Below, one piece after another: positions 1 to 5,332 of a DNA stretch of 5,332 nt (positions are counted from its first letter, which is position 1; each line of letters begins with the position of its first letter). The notes under the pieces are model-generated. The model saw only the letters and a list, made by a program, of their open reading frames with translations. It was not told the DNA's origin and did no database searches. The translations under genes were made by a program, and so were the position numbers. This DNA is from Flavobacteriales bacterium (lineage in GTDB: Bacteria > Bacteroidota > Bacteroidia > Flavobacteriales_E > Vicingaceae), in the NCBI GenBank assembly GCA_003487525.1, contig DNDT01000018.1, positions 1-5,332 of the forward strand, written 5' to 3'.

Positions 1-333
1 GTCGATGTTTAAAAATCCGCCTGCAATTAAATACCCCCTGAGGTTTTCAATTTCACGATCATTGAAACTTACATTCCCGTGACCGGTCATATGAACGAAG
101 GGACAGTTAAATATTTCCTTGCTGTCCACTTCAACGATCTTTTGTTCGGGATCTATGTTGGTTCCAATATTTCCGTTGCAAAAAATTGCCAGGTTTTTTA
201 GTGATGTTTCAATGTTGGCATACCAGTCGCCACCTCCCCGGTATTTCAGTAATCCAAATTGACTTGAGTAAGTCTGGCTCACAACCAAGATTGGAATCAG
301 TAAAAGCAAGAAAGCGGATAGTAGTTTGTTCAT
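1..333 (-). CDS. DUF4159 domain-containing exported protein (N-terminal part, runs off left edge)
   Basis: This is the first 111 codons of a gene that continues beyond position 1; no stop is present in the window. The start is ATG (CAT at 331-333 on the plus strand). Residues 1-20 form a Sec signal peptide: basic MNK, a leucine-rich core, and a probable cut near VVS/QT, so the mature protein should be exported. The mature part opens with FGLLKYRGGGDWYAN (residues 26-40), then NCPFVHMTGHGNVSF (76-90) and a segment ending GGFLNID (105-111). These are hallmarks I recognise from DUF4159 proteins, which are usually a little over 200 residues, so about half is visible. The biochemical function of the family is not established; I recall a relation to the glutamine-amidotransferase-like fold but cannot show it here. 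The start overlaps the rsmE stop as TGATG, so translation is probably coupled to rsmE. Family assignment is fairly firm; the role is unknown. Confidence 0.85.
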   Translation of the reverse strand, partial: MNKLLSAFLLLLIPILVVSQTYSSQFGLLKYRGGGDWYANIETSLKNLAIFCNGNIGTNIDPEQKIVEVDSKEIFNCPFVHMTGHGNVSFNDREIENLRGYLIAGGFLNID

Positions 334-1025
334 CACTTGAGCAGGTGAAAATAAGCACAAACAGTTATACCTGCGCTTTCGGCGCGTAAGGTATTGTTAC
401 CCAAGGTAATAGGGATATAACCTGAATCAATGGCCATTTGCGTCTCTTCCGGTGAAAAATCCCCTTCGGGTCCTATTAAAACACTGATTTTATCGCCGAA
501 TTGCATTTCCGTCAATCGATTTTTCTGGGTCTCTTCGCAGTGAGCAATCAGACGGCTCGACGCCTTATCCGAAAGAATGAAGGTATTGAAATCAACAGGC
601 TCGTTCAGGATTGGAAGATAAGGATTACCCGATTGTTTTATCGCAGCAATCATGACTCGTTCCAATCTTGCTCTGTTCAATTGTTTTTTTTCGGTTCGAC
701 TGCAAATCAGAGGGGTAATGGCATGGACACCCATCTCACTGGCTTTTTCGACAAACAATTCCAGTCGATCATTGAATTTAAGCGGCGAAATCGCAATGTT
801 CAACAAAGGAAACTTTTGATCCACGTGCAAAACCTTTTCAATGTGAAAGCTTAGTTTTTTCTCATTCGCATCTTTCAGTATGGCGTTGAATACATCACCC
901 TTTCCATTTAGTACACTGAATGCGTCATTGCTTCTAAGTCTCAGTGATTTTACGGCATGTCTTGATTCATCCGGAGGTAAATAAGTTGTGCCGGCAGTGC
1001 ATTCTGGAAGGAAAAAATAAGCCAT
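333..1025 (-). CDS. rsmE: 16S rRNA (uracil(1498)-N3)-methyltransferase RsmE
   Basis: RsmE is a cytoplasmic SPOUT-class enzyme that uses S-adenosylmethionine to methylate N3 of U1498 in 16S rRNA in the assembled 30S subunit. The protein is 230 residues, near the family's usual length. Visible marks are the N-terminal MAYFFLPE, the PUA-like region with SRHAVKSLRLR (21-31), EKASEMGVHAITPLICSRTE (93-112), IKQSGNPYLP (129-138), and the two knot motifs that bind the cofactor: VLIGPEGDFSPEE (182-194) and LGNNTLRAESAG (208-219). In the KQSGN segment asparagine 134 stands where many family members have arginine; related Bacteroidota proteins also vary here. I chose the ATG at 1025 because family members begin directly with this strand; a GTG at 1067 in frame would add 14 residues that do not resemble the family. 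No clear Shine-Dalgarno is seen. The stop TGA overlaps the ATG of the DUF4159 gene by one base. Confidence 0.95.
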   Translation of the reverse strand: MAYFFLPECTAGTTYLPPDESRHAVKSLRLRSNDAFSVLNGKGDVFNAILKDANEKKLSFHIEKVLHVDQKFPLLNIAISPLKFNDRLELFVEKASEMGVHAITPLICSRTEKKQLNRARLERVMIAAIKQSGNPYLPILNEPVDFNTFILSDKASSRLIAHCEETQKNRLTEMQFGDKISVLIGPEGDFSPEETQMAIDSGYIPITLGNNTLRAESAGITVCAYFHLLK

Positions 1026-1229
1026 GGGGCCAAAAATAGAGAATGTGCCGCTAAGTAAAGTTCCCACCGCATATTTTCTATAGTTTTTTATTGTTATTTG
1101 AAATATTCGTATTATTGCATATCAATTCATTCCTGATAACCTATTCGGTAAGAATTGATTCCAATTTTTGAATGCATCCCTTTCTTTAGAAAAACACCTT
1201 ACAATTGATTTATAATAACATTTAGCTGA
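1026..1229. promoter_or_regulatory. Divergent intergenic region between rsmE and rho
   Basis: This 204-base AT-rich spacer must hold the promoters for the leftward rsmE/DUF4159 pair and the rightward rho pair. It contains no convincing gene. A perfect TATAAT is present at 1211-1216 on the plus strand, but it lies only 14 bases before the rho start and has no matching -35 element. I could not find a good match to the Bacteroidota primary-sigma pattern (TTTG, then TAnnTTTG about 19 bases later) on either strand. Function is inferred from gene orientation only. Confidence 0.5.
1121..1159. repeat. Inverted repeat in the rsmE/rho spacer
   Basis: ATCAATTC at 1121-1128 and GAATTGAT at 1152-1159 are perfect 8-base inverted copies separated by 23 bases. 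The 7-base core AATTGAT occurs a third time at 1203-1209, just before the rho start. The sequence is simple and AT-rich, so chance is possible. If real it could be a regulator-binding site; the long loop argues against an RNA hairpin. Confidence 0.3.
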
Positions 1230-2831
1230 ATGTACGACATCCATGAGTTGAATAAAAAACTCGTTTCCGATCTACGGGAAATTGCAGAAAAACTCGATAT
1301 TTCAAAAGCTGATAAGCTTAAAAAAGAAGAACTTATTTACAAAATACTTGATGAGCAGGCAATAACGCCTGCCGAAGCAGAAAGGGAATCAACACCTCCT
1401 GTCACACATCGCGATCCGGTTAAACCAAAGGAAGACGCAAAACTGGGTGATAAGCAAGAAGCTCCCAATCTTTTCAGTAAAAAGCGTGAAGTGAAGGAAA
1501 GACAACCTGTTCAATCCTCATCTTCATCAGAGCCTGCTGAAGATAAGGGAGACGAGAAATCTGAAGATATAAATCAGGTAAAATCTGACGAGAATAACAA
1601 GAATGGGGAGGAAAGGCGCGAACACCGCGTCAAAACTCCTTTTGAAAGAAGGGAATTCGCAAAACGAAGAGAACCAATTGAACGGAAGCCGAAAGAAGAT
1701 GATTTTAACTTTGATGGCATTGTTGTTTCGGAGGGTGTGCTTGAAATAATGCAGGATGGATACGGGTTTCTGAGATCGTCGGACTACAATTACCTGAATT
1801 CTCCTGACGATATTTATGTTTCACAGTCACAGATTAAACTTTTTGGCTTAAAAACAGGCGATACCGTTAGAGGAAGTATCCGACCTCCGAAAGAAGGTGA
1901 GAAATACTTTCCCTTAATCAGGGTTGACAAGATCAACGGCAGGGATCCAAACGTAGTCAGAGACAGGGTACCGTTTGACTACCTCACTCCGCTGTTTCCG
2001 GAAGAAAAATTTACGCTTGCCAAAACAGCCGGAAAACCGAACCTTTCGACCAGGGTGATCGATTTATTTACTCCAATTGGAAAAGGGCAGCGGGGTTTGA
2101 TAGTTGCACAACCAAAAACAGGAAAGACGGTTCTTTTGAAAGACGTGGCCAATGCGATTGCGGAAAATCACCCTGAAGTGTACATGATTATCTTACTGGT
2201 AGATGAACGTCCTGAAGAGGTGACCGATATGCAGAGAAGTGTGCGCGCCGAGGTGGTGGCTTCAACTTTTGACGAGCCAGCCGAACGCCACGTGAAAGTT
2301 GCCAACATTGTACTGGAGAAAGCAAAAAGAATGGTGGAATGCGGGCATGATGTAATTATTCTGCTCGATTCTATAACAAGGTTAGCCAGGGCATACAATA
2401 CGGTCTCTCCTGCATCCGGAAAAGTACTTTCGGGAGGTGTTGATGCCAATGCACTTCACAAGCCAAAACGATTTTTTGGTGCCGCAAGAAAAATTGAGCA
2501 CGGTGGATCCTTGACCATTCTTGCTACAGCGCTTACGGAGACCGGTTCTAAAATGGACGAAGTGATTTTTGAGGAATTTAAAGGAACCGGTAACATGGAA
2601 TTGCAACTGGACAGAAAACTTTCCAACCGAAGAATATATCCTGCCATTGACATTATTGCGTCCAGTACCAGAAAGGAAGATTTACTTTTGGGAAAAGAAG
2701 TAACCCAGAAAATGTGGATACTCAGAAATCACATTGCCGATATGAACCCAATAGAGGCCATGGAATTTCTAAAAACAAGAATGAACGCAACCAAGAGTAA
2801 CGAAGAGTTTCTGATCTCTATGAATAGCTAA
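1230..2831 (+). CDS. rho: Transcription termination factor Rho
   Basis: Rho is the hexameric RNA-dependent ATPase/translocase that releases RNA polymerase from untranslated transcripts. At 533 residues it is about 115 longer than E. coli Rho (419). Domains in order: the Rho_N helical domain (about 1-48, [14 protein letters not shown]); a charged low-complexity insertion (about 51-160); the cold-shock-like primary RNA-binding domain (about 161-238, with GYGFLRS at 177-183); and the RecA-type motor (about 245-533). The motor has Walker A AQPKTGKT (293-300), catalytic glutamate 326 in DERPEE, Walker B VIILLD ending at aspartate 380, the Q-loop [14 protein letters not shown] (397-410), the R-loop/GSKMDE segment (439-444) and the arginine finger R481 in TRKED. 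All key residues are intact, so the enzyme should be active. The ATG start gives the MYDIHELN opening typical of the phylum; no Shine-Dalgarno is evident. A membrane-protein gene follows 4 bases after the stop, suggesting one operon. Rho autoregulation is known in other bacteria but is not demonstrated by this leader. Confidence 0.98.
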   Translation: MYDIHELNKKLVSDLREIAEKLDISKADKLKKEELIYKILDEQAITPAEAERESTPPVTHRDPVKPKEDAKLGDKQEAPNLFSKKREVKERQPVQSSSSSEPAEDKGDEKSEDINQVKSDENNKNGEERREHRVKTPFERREFAKRREPIERKPKEDDFNFDGIVVSEGVLEIMQDGYGFLRSSDYNYLNSPDDIYVSQSQIKLFGLKTGDTVRGSIRPPKEGEKYFPLIRVDKINGRDPNVVRDRVPFDYLTPLFPEEKFTLAKTAGKPNLSTRVIDLFTPIGKGQRGLIVAQPKTGKTVLLKDVANAIAENHPEVYMIILLVDERPEEVTDMQRSVRAEVVASTFDEPAERHVKVANIVLEKAKRMVECGHDVIILLDSITRLARAYNTVSPASGKVLSGGVDANALHKPKRFFGAARKIEHGGSLTILATALTETGSKMDEVIFEEFKGTGNMELQLDRKLSNRRIYPAIDIIASSTRKEDLLLGKEVTQKMWILRNHIADMNPIEAMEFLKTRMNATKSNEEFLISMNS

Positions 2832-2835
2832 GAAG

Positions 2836-3333
2836 GTGTATTTCAAAATTGCAGGATATATGACAGTGACTGCCATTGCGGCAAAACTGTTCTTGTATCT
2901 GATTGGTCCGGGCCAGGAGGAAATGGCCATGTACACCATGTTCGTGAACTTGTTGGTTGTCCTTGTCGGTACCTTCTTTACCGTCCGCCAGTATCGCATC
3001 AAAAATCCTCAGTCAGGGTTTAATTCCGAATTCAAAGCAGGAATGCGTTCGGCAGCCATATTTGCCGTGTTGATGAGTGTTTTTGTGCTTGTCTATTACA
3101 GCTATATTGACACTCATTATTTCGAGAAAATGATCGATAGCCGAATCGAACTGGCAAAGTCAAGTTTACCGGATAATCCGGATATTAAAATCGATGAAGT
3201 TCGAAAGACGGGAGAATTGTTTTTTACTCCAAGAGTTCATGCGACCATTACCCTTTTTGGTCTCACCGCAACCGGTGCGATTTATTCATTTTTACTGGTG
3301 TTATTAACACGAAAAATCTACCGTCTTAATTAG
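2836..3333 (+). CDS. Small four-helix membrane protein, DUF4199-like
   Basis: This is a 165-residue integral membrane protein of unknown function. Hydrophobic segments lie at about 4-24, 31-52, 70-90 and 134-157, with a polar, charged loop at about 91-132 and a basic tail RKIYRLN. Size, four-helix layout and the long loop before the last helix fit the DUF4199 family, common in Bacteroidota; I assign this by general resemblance rather than a diagnostic motif. The GTG at 2836, four bases after the rho stop, is preferred because the alternative ATG at 2860 would cut into the first helix and leave only about 16 hydrophobic residues. The frame is closed just upstream by TGA at 2821-2823, and no ATG lies between. 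The GTG start is inferred. Tight spacing behind rho suggests co-transcription and perhaps translational coupling. The 3' end overlaps the convergent mpl-like gene by 8 bases. Confidence 0.8.
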   Translation: MYFKIAGYMTVTAIAAKLFLYLIGPGQEEMAMYTMFVNLLVVLVGTFFTVRQYRIKNPQSGFNSEFKAGMRSAAIFAVLMSVFVLVYYSYIDTHYFEKMIDSRIELAKSSLPDNPDIKIDEVRKTGELFFTPRVHATITLFGLTATGAIYSFLLVLLTRKIYRLN

Positions 3334-4687
3334 ATTCTGGAATATTTCGGGTAAAATCCATTAAATCCAGACCACCAAAATTTCCCGATGTCATCAATAA
3401 TGTGATCTCGAATTTAGGTATGAGACGGGACAGTATTTCTTTTAATTCTGCGTTGCTGGTTACAACGCGGAGGTCATTTTTTTCAAAGGCCTGCCTGATC
3501 TGATCGGGATGAATTTCATCCAGCTTTTTGTGCTTTACCGTTTCGGGATTGAAGTATACAATGGCATAGTCCGCATCATTCATGCTGCCTTTGTACTCAT
3601 TCAAAAATCCTGCTGTAAGGCTGCTGAACGTATGCAATTCCATTACTGCAAGAAGTTTTTTTGACGGAAACTGCTCTTTGCATGCCGATGTGGTTGCCTT
3701 CAGCTTTGAAGGAGAATGGGCGAAATCTTTAAATATCTTGTATTCTCCTTTACTCGCCAATAATTCCAATCTGTTTGCAGCACCCTCGAATGATTGGATA
3801 GCAGTTGCAAACTGAAGGTCGGTAATTCCCAGTTCGTTACAAATCAATCGCGCTCCCTGTATGTTTTGCAGGTTGTGTTTTCCAAAAACATTAATGTGAT
3901 AATTTAAATTACCTACCCTAATGGAAGTCCCTTCTCCATCGAGGAAATGATCGATCTCATTGTATGCAATTTTCTTTCCCTGGTCAGCATGATCTCTTAC
4001 AAGCATACTGAGCTGTTCGTCACCTTCAAAATAAATAAGCGTCCCATTAATATCAATTCCTTCAATGAATTCTTTGAAAGCGTCGTTGTAACTCTCTTTT
4101 GTGGGATAAACATTGATATGATCCCATGCAATTCCGGTAATGAGGGCAATGTGAGGTCGATACCATAAAAACTTGGCTTTCATATCGATTGGTGAAGAGA
4201 AATACTCGTCTCCTTCGAGAATGATTACAGGGGCATCCGACAATTGGACCATGGTATCGAATCCCTTTATTTTTGCCCCGACCATAAAGTCAAATGCCAT
4301 TCGTGATTCTTTCAAAACATGCAAGACCATCGAAGTAGTACTGGTTTTTCCGTGGCTTCCCGCAATAACAACACGCTTTTTGCTCAAACTCCGTGAGTAA
4401 ATGAACTCAGGGTAGGACATGATCGGAATCCCTAATTCCTGCGCTCTTTTCAACTCGGGATTGTCTTTTCTCGCATGCATTCCGAGGATGATCAAATCCA
4501 GATCTTCGGAAATTTTAGTAGCATCCCACCCGAATGAAGGTGGGAGGAGGTTGTGATGCTTAAGGTTGGTTCTCGAGGGTTCAAATATTTCGTCATCCGA
4601 TCCACTGATGTTTTCACCATTGCTTTTCAGGGCTATGGCAAGGTTGTGCATTGCAGCTCCTCCAATGGCGATAAAATGAATTCTCAT
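3326..4687 (-). CDS. mpl: UDP-N-acetylmuramate:L-Ala-gamma-D-Glu-meso-DAP ligase (Mpl family)
   Basis: Mpl joins the recycled murein tripeptide to UDP-N-acetylmuramate with ATP, returning wall peptides to peptidoglycan synthesis in the cytoplasm. The protein is 453 residues, close to E. coli Mpl (457). The N-terminal Rossmann domain opens MRIHFIAIGGAAMHNLA (1-17) with GSDDEIFEP at 29-37. The central ATPase domain has the P-loop AGSHGKTSTTSM (109-120), EGDEY (158-162), WDH (188-190) and FGKHNLQN (268-275). The C-terminal domain has EGAANRLE (301-308), DFAHSP (321-326) and TSGNFGGLD (433-441). The MRIHFI opening and FGG near the end favour Mpl over MurC, which is normally found near other mur genes; none is present here. 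In DFAHSP serine replaces the second histidine of E. coli DDFAHHP, and P-loop serines replace threonines. The ATG at 4687 is chosen over an upstream in-frame TTG at 4711 because it matches the family opening exactly. No clear Shine-Dalgarno. Exact substrate specificity is inferred. Confidence 0.88.
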   Translation of the reverse strand: MRIHFIAIGGAAMHNLAIALKSNGENISGSDDEIFEPSRTNLKHHNLLPPSFGWDATKISEDLDLIILGMHARKDNPELKRAQELGIPIMSYPEFIYSRSLSKKRVVIAGSHGKTSTTSMVLHVLKESRMAFDFMVGAKIKGFDTMVQLSDAPVIILEGDEYFSSPIDMKAKFLWYRPHIALITGIAWDHINVYPTKESYNDAFKEFIEGIDINGTLIYFEGDEQLSMLVRDHADQGKKIAYNEIDHFLDGEGTSIRVGNLNYHINVFGKHNLQNIQGARLICNELGITDLQFATAIQSFEGAANRLELLASKGEYKIFKDFAHSPSKLKATTSACKEQFPSKKLLAVMELHTFSSLTAGFLNEYKGSMNDADYAIVYFNPETVKHKKLDEIHPDQIRQAFEKNDLRVVTSNAELKEILSRLIPKFEITLLMTSGNFGGLDLMDFTRNIPESN

Positions 4688-4774
4688 GATATACAATAAT
4701 AAATAATTCAATGATCCTTTTTCGGCATTGATTATATTGCAGCCAAATTTTTATTCACAGAAAAGATTCGGAAC
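4688..4774. promoter_or_regulatory. Divergent intergenic region between mpl and the MBL-fold gene
   Basis: This 87-base AT-rich spacer separates two divergently read genes, so both promoters are expected here or nearby. I see no confident match to the TTTG/TAnnTTTG pattern on either strand, no strong ribosome-binding site, and no clear operator. The regulatory role rests on orientation alone. Confidence 0.4.
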
Positions 4775-5332
4775 ATGACAATTTATCCTCTCAACACAGG
4801 CAATTTTAAATTGGATGGGGGCGCAATGTTTGGTGTAGTGCCAAAGTCGTTGTGGCAGCGCACTAATCCTGCAGATGAAAACAACATGTGCACCTGGTCA
4901 ATGCGTTGCATGCTAATTGAGGATGGCAATAAATTGATACTGATAGACAATGGAATTGGGAATAAGCAAAGCGAAAAATTCTATAGTCATTATTACTTGC
5001 ACGGGGATGACAGTTTGGAATCCGGTCTTTCAAAATATGGTTTCGCCCCGGATCAAATAACAGACGTGTTTCTCACTCATTTGCATTTTGATCATTGTGG
5101 TGGTGGAGTGAAGTGGAATAAAGACCGGACATCCTACGAGCCTATGTTTAAAAATGCGATATACTGGTCAAACAGCGATCATTGGAAATGGGCAACAGAG
5201 CCTAATTCGAGAGAAAAAGCCTCTTTTCTGAAAGAGAATATACTGCCGATGAAGGAGTTCGGTCAATTGAAATTTACCGATTCGGATGAATTTGATCTTT
5301 TTGATTTTCTGATCATGAATGGCCACACAGAT
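4775..5332 (+). CDS. Metallo-beta-lactamase-fold hydrolase (N-terminal part, runs off right edge)
   Basis: This is an open frame of 186 codons from ATG at 4775 to the end of the window, with no stop. The zinc-binding signature HLHFDH (102-107, HxHxDH) within TDVFLTHLHFDHCGGG identifies the metallo-beta-lactamase fold. Before it come the strand MRCMLIEDGNKLILIDNGIG (43-62), typical of the leading beta-sheet, and after it NGHTD (182-186), where histidine 184 is the likely third-site ligand. There is no signal peptide, so it is probably cytoplasmic. The overall style (FGVVPKSLW at 19-27, YWSNSDHWKW at 130-139) resembles the MBL-fold hydrolases that include lactonase-like enzymes, but the substrate cannot be told from sequence. 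The start is supported by the family-like opening and the absence of a better one upstream; only a weak GGAA sits too close to the ATG. It is divergent from mpl, and no functional link between the two is evident. Confidence 0.9.
   Translation, partial: MTIYPLNTGNFKLDGGAMFGVVPKSLWQRTNPADENNMCTWSMRCMLIEDGNKLILIDNGIGNKQSEKFYSHYYLHGDDSLESGLSKYGFAPDQITDVFLTHLHFDHCGGGVKWNKDRTSYEPMFKNAIYWSNSDHWKWATEPNSREKASFLKENILPMKEFGQLKFTDSDEFDLFDFLIMNGHTD

Noticed and set aside
186..389. A 67-codon plus-strand open frame
   Set aside because: It is antisense to the DUF4159 gene and the end of rsmE, with no family-like sequence or ribosome-binding site.
501..854. A 117-codon open frame on the plus strand opposite rsmE
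   Set aside because: It lies wholly antisense to rsmE, whose motifs are intact, and its translation resembles no family I recognise; it is a shadow frame.
1172..1189. A five-codon frame (MHPFL then stop) upstream of rho, as a possible leader peptide
   Set aside because: No ribosome-binding site, no runs of regulatory codons and no adjacent attenuator hairpin; such short frames are common by chance.
1211..1216. Perfect TATAAT as a promoter -10 for rho
   Set aside because: It would start the transcript only about 7 bases before the rho ATG, has no -35 partner, and Bacteroidota primary promoters use a different -7 pattern.
2168..2653. Minus-strand open frames opposite the Rho motor domain
   Set aside because: They overlap the most conserved part of rho and reflect its codon bias; their translations are cysteine/serine-rich and family-free.
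3336..3371. TCTGGA / TCCAGA inverted repeat just after the membrane-protein stop, as a possible terminator
   Set aside because: The stem is only 6 bases with a 24-base loop and no following T-run, and it lies inside the mpl coding sequence.
3582..4400. Plus-strand open frames of 73-77 codons opposite mpl
   Set aside because: All are antisense to intact mpl domains and show no recognisable protein features.

Overview
This window looks like ordinary chromosomal DNA from a member of the Bacteroidota, most likely in the Cytophagales or a related group. Several things point there. Rho carries a long charged insertion after its N-terminal domain, as is usual in that phylum. A DUF4159 protein lies directly behind rsmE, and a small DUF4199-like membrane protein lies directly behind rho. 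The Mpl-type ligase is the Bacteroidota version. Start codons have almost no Shine-Dalgarno sequence and sit behind AT-rich leaders. Base composition by eye is evenly AT-leaning, with no obvious foreign island.

Layout from left to right. Positions 1-333 (minus) hold the first 111 codons of an exported DUF4159 protein that runs off the left edge. Positions 333-1025 (minus) hold rsmE, the 16S rRNA m3U1498 methyltransferase; its stop codon overlaps the DUF4159 start as TGATG. A 204-base AT-rich divergent spacer (1026-1229) follows, with an inverted repeat near its middle. Positions 1230-2831 (plus) hold rho, followed after 4 bases by a four-helix membrane protein (2836-3333, plus). That gene overlaps tail-to-tail by 8 bases with an mpl-like murein-recycling ligase (3326-4687, minus). 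An 87-base spacer separates mpl from the divergent metallo-beta-lactamase-fold hydrolase (4775 to the right edge, plus), which is cut off at residue 186.

The genes form four transcription directions: DUF4159/rsmE leftward, rho/DUF4199-like rightward, mpl leftward and the MBL hydrolase rightward. They cover ribosome modification, transcription termination and cell-wall recycling, plus three poorly characterised proteins. No single pathway unites them.

I found no RNA genes, mobile elements, CRISPR arrays or phage genes, and nothing that looks like an undescribed defence or biosynthetic system. The most useful points are the gene junctions (a one-base stop/start overlap, a 4-base gap with a GTG start, and an 8-base convergent overlap without a terminator), the disordered insertion in Rho, and the two uncharacterised partners attached to rsmE and rho.
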